64,000 nt of DNA from Branchiostoma floridae (GCF_000003815.2 NC_049988.1:1844678-1908677), one strand, 5' to 3'; shown: positions 24,057 through 36,247, counted from the stretch's first letter. Made by a program: numbers and translations. The notes: generated by a model not told the origin, from the sequence alone.

Positions 24057-25000
24057 AGATATATGTGCTGTTGTTCGGAAACCTCGGATGTCGGTCTAAC
24101 GTCAGGATTAATCATGTAGAAAGTACGCCATTGACTAATAGTTACCCGATATGTGTGCGGTTGTTCGGGTGTTCAAATGTAGGTCTGACGTCAGGATTAA
24201 TCATGTAGAAAGTACGCCATTGACTAATAGTTACCCGATATGTGTGCGGTTGTTCGGGTGTTCAAATGTAGGTCTAACGTCAGGATTAATCATGTAGAAA
24301 GTACGCCATTGACTAATAGTTACCCGATATGTGTGCGGTTGTTCGGGTGTTCAAATATAGAGCTGACGTCAGGATTAATCATGTAGAAAGTACGCCATTG
24401 ACTAATACTTACCCGATATGTGTGCGGTTGTTCGGGTGTTCAAATGTAGGTCTGACGTCAGGATTAATCATGTAGAAAGTACGTCATTAACTAATACTAA
24501 CCCGATATATGTGCGGTTGTTCGGTTGTTCAAATGACATGTAGGGCTGACGTCAGGATTAATCATGTAGAAAGTACGCCATTGACTAATACTTACCCGAT
24601 ATGTGTGCGGTTGTTCGGGTGTTCAAATGTAGGGCTGACGTCAGGATTAATCATGTAGAAAGTACGTCATTAACTAATACTTACCCGATATATGTGCGGT
24701 TGTTCGGGTGTTCAAATGACATGTAGGGCTGACGTCAGGATTAATCATGTAGAAAGTACGCCATTGACTAATACTTACCCGATATATGTGTGGTTGTTCG
24801 GGTGTTCAAATGTAGGGCTGACGTCAGGATTAATCATGTAGAAAGTACGCCATTGACTAATACTTACCCGATATGTGTGCGGTTGTTCGGGTGTTCAAAT
24901 GTAGGGCTGACGTCAGGATTAATCATGTAGAAAGTACGTCATTGACTAATACTTACCCGATATATGTTCGGGTGTTCAAATGTAGAGCTGGCGTCAGGGT
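24057..25000. repeat. 89-bp tandem array with CRE palindromes
   Basis: 'gtcaggattaatcatgtaga' or its variants start at 24101, 24190, 24279, 24368, 24457, 24551, 24640, 24734, 24823, 24912 and 24993, giving a period of 89 with two 94-bp units (extra 'acatg') and one shortened unit. Most units contain TGACGTCA. Confidence 0.9.
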
Positions 25001-25172
25001 CAATAGGGACCATCCTGTACTGAACTGTAGTTACATTATGAGCAATTGCCAACCTCTCATTAACGTTATTTAAACCATCGCCTCCGGTCAACAAGGACCA
25101 TCCTGTACTGAACTGTAGTGGCATTATGAGCAATTGCCAATCTCTCATTAACGTTATTTAAACCATCGCCTT
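24999..25172. repeat. 88-bp direct duplication
   Basis: Two copies beginning at 24999 and 25087 share 'accatcctgtactgaactgt' and 'tctcattaacgttatttaaa'. They abut the 89-bp array. Confidence 0.8.
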
Positions 25173-25568
25173 CAGTTGTTGTTAAGAGTAGGTTTCCTTC
25201 CCGCTTTTAAACGATGCTGTCAAATCAGGTTTAAACTCACTTAATAACCCTCAATAGTGGTATTTGGCTACTTGGAACAGGCCAAGTTCAGAACTTGCAC
25301 CTTGATCACATTATAAATGTTATATACACTAAAACACCTGACATGTTTATGAGAATGACAGCACCTTGAGGATATTGAACTTTTGAACTTTGTTATCGGC
25401 TGACGGATGATGTAATGTGGACACCAGCAGAGATATGATTGTCCAGACCTGTGTTTGATCAAGTCAGGCGCACAAAGCGAACACAAATACCCGTATCCTT
25501 ATGTACAGTGTTGCCCAACAGCAGGGGATGCTGGGAGTCAGCAGTTTCATGTCTTACTATTTTAAAGT

Positions 25569-26370
25569 TCAACCAGATAAGGAATTGGTGAGTTCGGCAG
25601 AACGGGGTATTGATCTTGAGAGAATTACGGGTGCGTCGCTCAGAGATGTCCAGGCGGAGGGGAGGTAGCCAGTCCCGGAACTCGGAGTTGAACAGAGATG
25701 TGGCGAATGACAGATGCTGACCCGTTTATCTGTCAATGTGCAGAGGTTCAAGGTCTCTATGGCTGTCTCATAGCTGGTGTAACAGGATCCAAGAATGATC
25801 TTGCATGCCCTTTTCTGAATACGCTCCAGGCTTGCGGACTGTTTCGCTGTGAGGGACGCGTGCCACACAGGAGTAGCGTACTCCAGTGCCCGGTGGATGT
25901 ACGCCGTAAAGACTGTTGTCAAGTCAGTAACACCGAAGCGCTTCAGTCTGCGCAGTAGATAGAGTTTTCTGTTTGCACTGGAGATCATGTTGCTAACATG
26001 AAGGTTCCATCTTAGGTCGTTTTGAACAGTCACCCCCACGACTTCGGTGGACCCTACTGTTTCTAGAACCTGCCCTTCAAGCATGAGTGGTTGCGATGGC
26101 TGGGGGGATTTCGCGAAGCATACAATCATCGTCATGTACTTTGCATTTTTGTGAATTCAGTTTCATTCTATGCTCGTTAACCCAGTAACATAAGTCATTC
26201 AGAGTTAGTTAAAGGGTGCAAGGTTGACGGATGGATCACATTTGTGCAAGGCTCATATCGCCCACGTACTTCCAGCGTTCAACTACATCCCGAAGTGCCC
26301 TGTCGATCAAAGCAATGAAGATGAAACTGTACAACCAAGGTCCAACAGACACCTGATGCTTAGATTGTTG
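25569..26370 (-). pseudogene. Decayed non-LTR retrotransposon reverse transcriptase fragment
   Basis: On the minus strand: GPWLYSFIF.., then RWKYVGDMSLA, WVNEHRMKLNSQKCK, then the region after the catalytic core (VGVTVQNDLRWNLHVS..., RLKRFGVTDL, YIHRALEYATPVWHASLT, LERIQKRACKIILG). These are the typical C-terminal RT landmarks of CR1/L2-like LINEs. In-frame stops and a frameshift sit near 26150-26250, and the catalytic YxDD is YVGD. 5'-truncated and inactive. Confidence 0.8.
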
Positions 26371-26387
26371 TTTTGTTTTGATCACTT

Positions 26388-26581
26388 TTAAATTTCATTT
26401 GGGACTAAGCACACCACACAGTATTTTGCTTCTTCGTTGACCCAGAAGCCCTCAACTGCAAAGTTGCTTTTCTCCGCCAGACGGCGCACCTGATGCTCGC
26501 TGTATTTACAGCTGTAGTTCTGACCTTCTGACAGGTACAGCCTCTCGCCAGCCAGGAAATCTATGGTAACACCAAGCTTTC
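26388..26581 (-). CDS. Methyltransferase exon 6 and stop
   Basis: Acceptor AATTCTAG. It encodes LGVTIDFLAGERLYLSEGQN, then YSCKYS and the closing beta strand, and ends at TAA (26390-26388). Confidence 0.85.
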
Positions 26582-29500
26582 CTAGAATTGAAATGTTAAA
26601 AAGATATCATAAAACGACGTAAAACCGGTAAAGAGACCACATGTACGGAAGAACCATAGAAACTCAACTGCTAACCATTCATCTCAATGAAAATACTGTA
26701 AATGCAGAAATTTTCGCGGCGGATTAATGTTCGCGGTTTACGCGTTGACCACTTCAGCGCGAAATTAAATGCAATGCAAAGTGTAGCCAGTCAAAATTGA
26801 GAAATGAGGCAGGTGGTCCAAAGAAACCCCGGTAGGTGAAAAACACGTTGTCCGTATGCAAATATTTTTCAAGTTATCAAGCGGAAAGTACTCTTTATCA
26901 CCTAATGGGGGAATTGCAACTCAAAATTGCGTTTTTGCCAAAAAATTATTTAATAAATATAAACAATTATATCATCAATTGTACTTTGAAGATACTGTCT
27001 GCAATGCTGAATTTTATGTCAGAGCAACTTTTGCAGAAATAAAACGTCTATCTAGACAACATGTGACCAATATAATAGCTGGTCTACACTGGAACACTTA
27101 CTCAGCTGCACACGTTGTTTTGTAGAACTTCTGAGATATTGCTGAACATAACTGGGCGTGTCCCCGTCAGCAGGATTCTCCACAAAATCCACGGTGTCTT
27201 CAAACGTCATCTTGTTCATGTCTGCCTCAAAGTCCTGAGGTGTATACAGATAGAAGAAAGTGAACAGGAGTTAGAAATCCGTATGATTCATAATATTCCC
27301 GCGTTGTTCACATTTTATATCATATTATGTCATTGGTGCCTTCTGCATGGTAACTATAGACCTAGTGGTCTGGGTTGCTGACGCAGAAATTGGGGAAACT
27401 CGTAGCCGTATCCATGATAGGTTCCGATGCTGTATCCTTGCGAAAGGTATTTCCGTTATGCATGTATACACGGGTATCTTAGATTCGGCTAGGGACGTTC
27501 CTTGGATAGGAAGTGAAATTCCGAAAATAATTTCATCAGGGTGGTAGAATTTTCTTTAACACAACCAGTATTTTCATCTGCTGAAGTTTCGATGTCTGTC
27601 AGAGATTTTCCTCAGAGCTTCTAACTGGACTTCTGCTTCTCGCCGCTATATGTAGCTGATGTAGGTGGCACTTTTGCTGATAAATGCCCAGAGTGGTTGC
27701 GTTCAAGAAAATTAGTATGTCGTAGAAAGCGCAATTGTTTAAGGCAGCCACATCCCGAGTATGTAGAAAAGCACACAAATTGCAAACTTGGGAAAAAGAG
27801 TAGGGGTCCTTCCCCGTGGGAGTGGATAAATAAATATTTCCGGATGCGTAGCTTGTACTATTCTGTACAAATCTGTTTACCGGTATTTGAAATGTAAACA
27901 AACATTACCTTGTTCAGGTGATCGATGAAGTTATCCAGCCATGGGCATCGTGTAAACTCTGCCCGGTAAGCCCTGATGACGGCCTCGCGATCAGTGTTCA
28001 TGTCCAGCCCCAGTAAGAAGCGGTCCTGGACTAGATGTCATAGTCAAACAGTTAGGAACAAACAAAATTAACGACAAGTGTGCAAACCTACAAACTATGA
28101 ACGTTAACGTTACATTATTGATGCCACCAACTGTGAAATGACTTAAACCTATTCAGAGGAGCGGGTGAGGCTCGCGTCAACTTTGATGGCAGATAAAATT
28201 GAAACGGCTAGAGCCACCAATTTATTTTTACCTGATGATTAATCCTTGAAATTTACCACTACTGGTATTTAATCATTAAAAGACGTTTAAATGAACGATT
28301 TTAATGTGCCAGTTTCTTGTCTTTTACGAATTTCCTGAATTTTTGTGACATATCAAGTTTGCCGATCCAAAATGGCGGATCACCACTGATATCTTAAATA
28401 TGCATGACGTCATTTTATGTGTTTTATGTCTTGGCCAGTCGAAAATTTTCGCTAAGTCATATTATATGTCTTGGAAGTCACAGTTTACGCTGTTTCATAT
28501 TTAAACATTGTTTCTCCTTGAATATTCCAATACTTGACGTACTCAGTCACCAAATGTAGCACTGAGGTTCTAATGATTAGCAAAATTGATGAATCACGTG
28601 CATGTTTTTTTTTTTTTTGGAACAGAAGTTTCTACGTTTCAAAAGTCATCCATGGATACCTTTGAGACGTGCCCTTATTTCCTTCATCATGGGAAGCTGC
28701 TCGTCAATCTGGACGTTTCCAAAACTGCTGCCGAGGAACAGGAGAAGTTTGGGCTCCGGGCGACCACCAAGATGACGTAATCCGTCCATGTACAGGCCCC
28801 CAAAGGGCTCCACCGTTAGGGCGTTGTACTCTCGCTCCAGTTCTCGCGAGACTTCCCGAATGTAGTCTGCAAAAGTCAATGGCATTAGCAACGCCTACGC
28901 TTATTTGCTACAAGGAATAAGAAGTAATCATCACTGCAATAGACGATAGCGGCTTGCGCTTGACGAAATGCATTTTTTAAATTGTGTATTTTTTGCATCT
29001 AATTGTCTTTTATACATTCTGAACGCCATAGAAAAATATTTTTTTCCAGAATCTTTATTATTGTCACCATCAGGGAAGAAGACCTGAAGGATCCATACTG
29101 GACAATTTTTTAAAAGGCGATAGATTTCAACATATAGCTTTTCTACATATTTCCTTAAAGTCAATTATTTTACATAAAAAAAGCATTTACCTGGTTATAC
29201 CTAAAATATGGTCAACCATGTTGGATTTTGACAAGTGGCGTCATCAAATTAGCAATTAAAATAGTTTACCAATAATTATTCAAAAATACATTTTGAAGTT
29301 ACGGATAAAAAATAAGCATAAAAGTACAATGTTTAAACCGAAAAAGAATATACCTGTCAGAAACCCGTTACCTCGGCAACATGTCAAGTAGATGCAATGT
29401 CATAGATGGAATCTACGAAGTATATACCCGTTTAAACGCAATGCGACAGTAACTGTGCTGGCCAACATTATTCCTAATAAGGTATGAAGAGCCTGAGGGT

Positions 29501-30403
29501 TAACAGAAATAAATGTCGTCCATTATTGTTACCTGTCGCTATGTCCACGGGCACATACGTCAATTCTCCTTGTCGTTCAAGCAGGGCCTCTATAACCGGA
29601 CGGGTTTTGGAAGAAGCACCACTTCCCAGCTCAACCAGCATTGTGGAAGAGGGCATGTTACCAACGATGTCTTTAATATGCGTCTGAAGCAAGGTGTATT
29701 CATGATTCCAAAGTTGGTAGGTCGAAGAAGCACGAACTATTCTGCAAAAGAATGAAATATTGGCAAAGTTAATTCTACTGGCAGAAATGTGGTAGAAATC
29801 GTGCTCAAATTCAGGTCTAAGTGTACTAATTTTCCTGGCGAAATTATAGCCCTTCGGCCTGAGGATGTCGGCCTAAATTTCTTGTCTTCGGCAGTCCAGT
29901 ATCAGCAAACTATTTGTCTTATTTTCGCCTTACTATTACGAATTCGTAAACTTCGGTCCGAGTCCTTGTGGCTCGCTCAGAATAAATTACAGTGAAATTT
30001 TGTGCTTTGGCAAATTTTCATCTGTTCGGGAAGAACATCTTCACACACAGATACGTCCCACCTACAAGGACTATGTCAAATTTGGTTAGTAATATTCTTT
30101 TCAGAGATAGATCACTCGTTTGGGGAAATTTAAAATAAAATACACCTATACATCATTATTTTGCTAATAAAACACTATGAAATAATCTATTACATGTAGA
30201 TAAGCTACTTACTCTTCGTAGATTTCAGACCCCCGTGTGTCATACAGGTACCAGTGCGGCACATGTTTCCGTTCGGAGGTGAGGCTGGACACGACAGACT
30301 TCAGATCAGCAGGAACAGCAGGAACAGTAGGAACAGCGCTATACGTTCTGTACAGCATCATGAGAGGTCGTGTGAAAGATGCCACCCGAATAACCATCGC
30401 CAT
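26388..30403 (-). CDS. EgtD-like SAM-dependent methyltransferase, stand-alone
   Basis: Six exons: 30403-30213, 29741-29533, 28866-28660, 28030-27909, 27234-27102 and 26581-26388. All have AG/GT borders and matching phases (2,1,1,0,1), giving 351 residues. Family (PF10017-type, EgtD/Egt1 N-terminal): transfers methyls from SAM to an amino acid alpha-amine, histidine in ergothioneine synthesis. Seen here: WYLYDTRGSEIYEEI near residues 51-65, SAM motif VELGSGASSKT (100-110), YVPVDIA, FLGSSFGN (177-184), LLGLDM..D (208-216), RAY (222-224) and the terminal SCKY motif (311-314). No sulfoxide-synthase domain follows, so the enzyme is methyltransferase only. The first about 25 residues are basic/hydrophobic without acidic residues and could target mitochondria (inference). 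The substrate is uncertain because a histidine-pocket residue differs. Confidence 0.85.
26694..26778. mobile_element. Truncated TACTGTAAATGCA MITE in methyltransferase intron 5... 3' flank side
   Basis: It begins with TACTGTAAATGCA and carries 'ttcgcggcgga' and 'gttcgcggttt' blocks like the complete copies at 41373 and 62528, but the second terminus is lost. It lies in the intron between exons 5 and 6. Confidence 0.6.
27102..27234 (-). CDS. Methyltransferase exon 5
   Basis: Acceptor CACCTCAG, donor CTGA|GTAAGT. It begins DFEADM, equivalent to the family's ADFD segment after the HLN helix. Confidence 0.8.
27909..28030 (-). CDS. Methyltransferase exon 4
   Basis: Acceptor ATCTAG, donor AACAAG|GTAATG. 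It encodes DRFLLGLDMNTD...AYRAEFTR..WLDNFIDHLN, the family's LLG.D and FN.N.L-type region. Confidence 0.8.
28660..28866 (-). CDS. Methyltransferase exon 3
   Basis: Acceptor CTTTTGCAG, donor CAAAG|GTATCC, phase 1-1. It contains LLLFLGSSFGN, matching the family's FLG.xxGN motif. Confidence 0.85.
29200..29505. mobile_element. Fragment of a piggyBac-like repeat in intron 2 of the methyltransferase gene
   Basis: 'catgttggattttgac' and 'ggcgtcatcaaattagca' match the body of the element at 22824-23654, and 'gcctgagggttaa' matches its end. The other terminus is not recognisable. Confidence 0.45.
29533..29741 (-). CDS. Methyltransferase exon 2: SAM motif I
   Basis: Acceptor TTTTGCAG, donor GACAG|GTAACA. 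It contains VELGSGASSKT and YVPVDIA. Confidence 0.85.
30213..30403 (-). CDS. Methyltransferase exon 1
   Basis: ATG at 30403-30401, inside a CAAAATGGCG context. The donor is AGA|GTAAGT, phase 2. It encodes a possible presequence and the N-terminal YDTRGSE motif. Confidence 0.8.
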
Positions 30404-30454
30404 TTTGCAAAACTATAGATGGGAACAGAGAATCAGGTATAAGTTTTCTGATTT

Positions 30455-31040
30455 AACCCTATTCAGACCGGGCTTTTTGGTCAATCTGAGACGCCCACCC
30501 ATTCTAACTCCTGTAACTCCTAAACAACTTATTACATTGCCACAAAACTTTCAGAGAATTATGAAGACGTTATGAGTGTTTCTCGTGTTATTTTACCGAA
30601 CAATGACGTCAGAATGATGTCATAAATGTGATTATAATGGCTGGAACCATAAAAAGGATATTCCCAGAAAACTTCAAGGCATGCTGCAAATATGTGTGAA
30701 TAACAGAGAAATGATATCTACTGCGACTTCTCTTGTCAATAAAAACATCAATGACGTCAAAATGACTTCATACATGTTTAAGATACCAATTGGGTCCGCT
30801 ATCTTGGATCCGCCCACTTGAATGTTCAAATATACATTTTTTTTAACAATCGCAAAAGACATCGCACAGTAATTACCACTGGTCCGGCGTTTTGGATAGT
30901 AGCTGACGTCATAAATGAGCATAATTTATGTATGTTTTATAATCAATAGCAGTAATGTAGCAAGAAATCCATTAAAATACATGGTCAGAACCGAAATTAA
31001 CAATTTTCCTAAAAAATGCCCGTTAATAACCGGTTAAACT
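30455..31040. mobile_element. Probable piggyBac-like repeat upstream of the methyltransferase gene
   Basis: It starts with TTAACCCTATTCAGACCGGG and carries several 'aatgacgtca'-type motifs. No matching opposite terminus found, so the right limit is approximate. Confidence 0.4.
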
Positions 31041-31253
31041 AGATAATGGGTTTTATAATATCATCGATGCAAAGTTTCTTGCAAAGTGTACGTATCACAT
31101 AAAATGAAGAAGCTGAAGTTCTATGATATTGCTTTGAGAATGACACTGCAATGATTAGTGAACCGTCCCTTAGCCCCCCTCCACTCTCCTCGTCGGGCCT
31201 TCTTGACAGCGGAATGAAAACCAGATGTGGGAATTAGGCAGGGCATTTGAGCC

Positions 31254-31370
31254 CTAGCCTGGTATCCAGCCGTATTACAGGTCCCGAGTCTCTTCTGCTC
31301 TCTCAGCATATATGCGGAGAAGAGACTCCGTCGCGGGAGCTACATATAATACGGCTGGATCTCAGGCTAT
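31254..31370. mobile_element. CTAGCCTGG MITE with 7-bp target duplication
   Basis: Flanked by TTGAGCC at 31247-31253 and 31371-31377. The ends CTAGCCTGGTATCCAGCCGT and its near-complement are long inverted repeats that continue through 'gagaagagactc'. Confidence 0.8.
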
Positions 31371-31894
31371 TTGAGCCTCGGGCATTTTTAGGGTACGTTT
31401 TCTAGTATACCAAAGACAGATAGACAACCCTTATGACTATCAATGCAAACCTCACCATTACGTACAAGATATCTCCATTGCCCCCTTGAATGTATGGTAA
31501 ATACAAGACTCAGACAAAAGACATACCCACTTTCTCTACTTCCCCATCGTCAGCTCCTATATCAAAAGCACCATTTTAGCACCAAACACAACCCAATATA
31601 AAAATACATAACATAGCATGCTTTCCTTATTCCCATATTACAATATGTTTAATGCAACTGCACGGGAGATAAACATATTTGACCTCAGTGATAATAGCCA
31701 AAGGAAAATAATGCATGCCGGTAATTAAAGAAGCTGTTTTTTACGCAATCTTCAACTGTTTCTTAATCTTTGTATACCTTACCATGGAATATCTAGAATC
31801 GATGCCGTGCGGTCGCACACAAGTAGAGGTCACAGAAGCAGGTGAAAACTCAGCAAGTACCTCGAAATGAAGCGTCTATTGGACTGGTCTGGGA

Positions 31895-32700
31895 TGTAGC
31901 GAGGAAAGTTCCTCACAGGTGTTTTCCTTTACCCAGCCTGTCTGTATTTGACTGACCAGGGCGACGGCAAGGTCATAGAAAACACTTTCCATACTTTGCT
32001 TCAGTGACAACAACCTTGACCTCCACAAGACGGTCGGTAAGGCATCAATCAGCAAAAAGCCGTAAGGCCACAGCAAGTAAGTATATGGATGACTTCTGCG
32101 CGCTCATTAATTTTTTGTCAACATGACGAACAATTACCAAAATCAGCAAATATGTTGTGTTGTAGCCTAATGATTGTAATTGTAGAAGTGACACTAGTGA
32201 GGTAGCCATGTCTGCAGTTGAAGAAGGGAAACTACTTGGATAGTTGTAAAAGTGGCACCAATATGGAAGCCATATTAATCAATGGAGTTACCAACTTCGT
32301 TTGTGATACCAGTCTACTACACTAGTGTCATTTTACTACATAAGTACATTGTCTAGAATACAGAAATGATTCTCTTGTTGGCTGTAATGCCATTTTTGTC
32401 CTTTGTATTCTTGTTACAGCGTTTATGGTGTGTATTTTGAAAGTGTGACCATTTTATTGTTGGTACCAATCTTGTTTTGTTTCGCCCTATCTCACGTTGT
32501 TGCAGTCTGAAGTGGATAACATTCATAAAGTTTAATTGCTGTGTCCTGCTCTAAAATGTAGTGAGGAAAGTTCCTCACACCTAACATGTGTTTTCCTTAA
32601 CCCAGTCTGCCGGACAAGGGCGACGGCAAGGTCAATAGAAAACACTTTCCACACAAAACAACCTTGACCTCCTTGAAGGTGGATAAGGCATCAAATTAGT
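31895..32700. repeat. Duplicated segment of about 150 bp, copies about 660 bp apart
   Basis: 31895-32060 and 32560-32705 share 'gaggaaagttcctcacac/g', 'gtgttttcctt', 'gggcgacggcaaggtcaata/tagaa' and 'caaccttgacctcc'. The first copy has an open minus-strand frame of 66 codons, the second does not keep it. Confidence 0.6.
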
Positions 32701-32999
32701 GAAAAGTCGTAAGGAGAAAAAGCGAACCTTTAAAAATATTTACATATTAATTCGTGAATTCCTCTATGACTTTGCTACAGATATGAAATTTCTGACATAA
32801 TTAACTATTGAATTATACTACCTTATCATGCAAATGAAGACTCAGTTTAGTTACTAGTTATTGATATATATCGATATTTCCACCTTTTTGAGTAACATAT
32901 GTCACGTGTTTTGAAGCAACATTAAAAATGTATAATCTTTAGTCTTTAGCTATGGAAATTGATTTGCACGATAAGAATGTAATTATGTAAATTACCAGT

Positions 33000-34860
33000 G
33001 ACTTAAGCTATGACATGTGTGCATGTGAAAATAGAGCTTGGATAACAAACGAGGCAAGATGTTGCAAAAATAAACTACGATGTGTCAAAGATCACGGCCG
33101 TTACAGAGTGATGATACGTTCAGTGTTTTCCCTTCAGGTCCGCGCAAATAATTTACTCAGAGGCAGAGATGTTTTCGTAAAACTCGTCAATTGGGTGTGG
33201 GTGAGGACCTAGCGTTCAGAATCAGTCCGGGCGTGGTTAACTAGTCCAATGCTTGCTCGGAAACACCGACCGCAGATGTTAACCTTGAGACCATGTTTTG
33301 GCTGTGTAATCAAATCTGCCTCCCCCGCCTTACTTGTAGCTCGCATTCATCAACGTACGTAGGCGCCATGATGGGCTGTATACACAAGAAGAATTTGCCT
33401 CGAAGCCTAAGGGATGCGGAGTTGTTGAACAGGTTTACCTTTACCCTGGCCTTTAAAATCGGCACTCTATATCAATATAAGACTTGAAGATACCATGCGT
33501 TACAAGGACGATCCTCCAGTTCCTTATGAATGATTAGGACATTGTCAGCAATAAAAAGTAATCGAGAAATCGCAGGGCGAATAGAATTGGTTTCAACAGG
33601 CTACAAATATGGTTCAAAATGTGGTCCGTATTCGGTAGAACTAAGTTTTGACCTGGTTCTGGACGGTTTTAATCTGACTGACATTCTGCCACCTGTTTTA
33701 AGTGGACATGTTGGATGTTATGTTAGTTTATCCTATGTCCCTTGTTTAAAAGCCAGATTTAGATCACGTTTACTTGAAACCCACGGCAAAGAAATGCAGG
33801 AAAACTCCGAGAAGATCAAACTCACGAGTCTACGTCGGCTACAGACAAAATATCACGATGAAAAAGTAACATACAAACATGCGAACCTGCATTGCTTCTC
33901 GGGGTTTTTGGGGTTTAACTGAACAAAATTTAAAATTGTTGTCGAACACGGAGTATGATAGAAAAAAAAATGATCAACCAATAAACAAACTAGAGATAAA
34001 TATGTGTACTGTCGCACATACACACAGGGTCACTTTTAAGTGTAATTTATGCCAGATGAAATTCTAGCTAGGTAATGATAAAAGGCTGATGTGAACATAT
34101 ACAGGCCCACCTAAACAGTCCCTTCTGCACGAAGAAATGGACTGTCCCCACCTGAATAGACCCTCCAGCAATAAGAAATGGACTAGCCCCACCTGAACAA
34201 CCCCCTCATTCAGCAAGTTCTAAGTACTTGAGACACACGTACACTCGAGTTGCTAGGGACGCTCGACCAAACAGAAAACAGTGCACGTAATAGAGCTTGC
34301 CTTATTTTACTGCCTGCATAAATTATGCAGATGACGTCAAAATTTGCATAATTAACATGTTGCTACATTCCTCTCTACTTTAAGGAACATATGGTATGAA
34401 TATCAAAAGTGTACAGCTTTTATAATTTTGAAATTGATATGCAAATTATTGCCTCATTTGCATAAATTTCACATCTCATGGTAATCTTAATGATAACAGT
34501 TAGATTTGACGAAAATATTAAACACCTACCATTTAACAGTAAGGCTGTATTGGTAATTTTTATTTGCTGAAATTATGATAATGAGCTCCATCAAAGATAC
34601 ACTACCTAGCAATTATAGCAATTATCTATTCAAATGGAATAACAACATATATTCCGTCAAATCAGAAAACTAACTCATCTTCGTCCTTACATATTGATAG
34701 CACTTAGGTCTTGACCAAACGTTATTCAATATCATTTTGGCACAATTTGACAAACCCACAAACCAAAGTGCACAAGAGTCTTGCCCCTTTATATAGCTTG
34801 ACATGATGATGGTTAAACAATGAATTTGGTAGCTTGTGAATAAGTAATAGAGATGTAATG
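33000..34860. other. Non-repetitive stretch with no firm gene
   Basis: A 130-codon plus-strand frame at 33530-33922 is the longest here but has no recognisable domain or splice context. 34320-34520 is octamer-rich repeat debris ('ttatgcagatgacgtcaaaa', 'atatgcaaattattgcctca'). Confidence 0.3.
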
Positions 34861-34871
34861 AAAAATAATAA

Positions 34872-35432
34872 AGGGTTAATGCCCCGGCCCGAGGTGTATA
34901 TGGTGAGATAATCCCTGGTCAGGTGCGATAACCACCGAATAAACCGCCGAGTGAGCAAATTCCTGTATGACGCATAGATCCCTTGGTACTATACGTGTGA
35001 ATTCCTTTGTTGAATTTCTGAAAGTTCACATTTGGTACATACATATGTAAGGAGATTACAGATTGCATTTTGAAACCAAAATTTCCACAGAAAATATTCG
35101 AAACATTGCAGGCTTTTTAGAAAAACAAAACTCATTATCAATGTTAACAGAAGGAGCCATTCCCCCTTGCAGTCTGCTCCGGCATATTGCTCCTTTTTAT
35201 TGGCCAATGCCTGCATATACCTTTCTTTCGTTCCTTTTGATTGGTCAAAATATATTAACACCCGCACCGGTGTTAATTCAAAATGAATTAACACCACTGG
35301 TGTTAATTCAAAATGAATTAACACCACTGGTGTTAAGTTGCACCTGCCTGGCCGGAATCGAAGTGTTACGGCGTCATAACCAACGTGGAACGGGGCCTTC
35401 TGATTGGTCCGCGGCGCCTGGCTATATGATAA
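34872..35432. mobile_element. Internally deleted copy of the 14953-16022 element
   Basis: It shares both ends with the longer copy and joins 'gccgagtgagca' directly to 'aattcctgtatgacgc', skipping the MITE-bearing middle. It includes a doubled 'gaattaacaccactggtgtt' palindrome at 35285-35337. Confidence 0.7.
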
Positions 35433-35517
35433 TAGAGAGTAATGAATAAGCAATAGAGAGTAATGAATAAGTAATAGAGGTGTGGAAACAGCAGTCCATT
35501 GGTCACTGATTGTGACG

Positions 35518-35582
35518 TCAAAATTCAACATGGCGGCACCCATGGATGGTCAAAATTCAACATGGCGGCACTCATGGATGGC
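35518..35582 (+). promoter_or_regulatory. CRE next to doubled YY1-like motif
   Basis: 'gtgacgtcaaaattcaac' followed by two 32-bp repeats each with AACATGGCGGC, a YY1-type site. This resembles the start of a housekeeping transcript, but no downstream gene is evident. Confidence 0.3.
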
Positions 35583-36127
35583 AGCAAAAACAAACAGGGT
35601 TTCGCTACGCGACCCTGTAATTACCAGTTATATGCCTACCATTGTCGGTCCGGAGACCCACCCGCTTCTTTCTTCTTTGACCTCGGTGACGAACCCTTGA
35701 CAAAACAAACAGTGTCCTTGTCTTGTAGTCTGGTGTATGACCTCGTGTAGAAATCATGAGTCATGCGAGCAAATCTCCGTCTCTATAGTTAAAATGGTTA
35801 AGAGTGGAAAATATTTTATGCATATGTATAATACAACGTTCAACGTAGTGTTTGAGCGAAAGGAGTAGTTATTTTGAATATTTACCCCCTATTTAAGTTG
35901 TAATGGTTTTTCCCAACTCAACTCTCTCTCTCTCTATGTGTGTTCGTGAATATGTGCAATTACCTATATATTTATGGATGTGTTTGTGTGTACGTGTGTA
36001 TGTGTGTGTGTGTTTAAAAGCGTCCTCTACAATACTAAGCCTGCAATAGTCAGCCTTGGTACGATAGAAACAAGGCATCGCAAATCATTATATTAGGAAC
36101 AAGCAGCACTTTTAAAGTACGCGCATT

Positions 36128-36155
36128 CTCTCTCTCTCTCTCTTTTTCTCTCTCG

Positions 36156-36245
<90 letters not shown>
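36128..36245. repeat. (TC)n-(TA)n compound microsatellite
   Basis: About 75 bp of TC repeats followed by about 40 bp of TA. Confidence 0.95.

Positions 36246-36247
<2 letters not shown>

Noticed and set aside
24057-25000. CRISPR-like array
   Set aside because: The units are contiguous 89-bp tandem repeats without unique spacers, in a eukaryotic context.
25698-25958. 86-codon plus-strand frame
   Set aside because: It is antisense to the LINE reverse transcriptase remnant.
33530-33922. 130-codon plus-strand frame as a gene
   Set aside because: No family, signal, repeat or splice support, and length alone is not convincing in this DNA.
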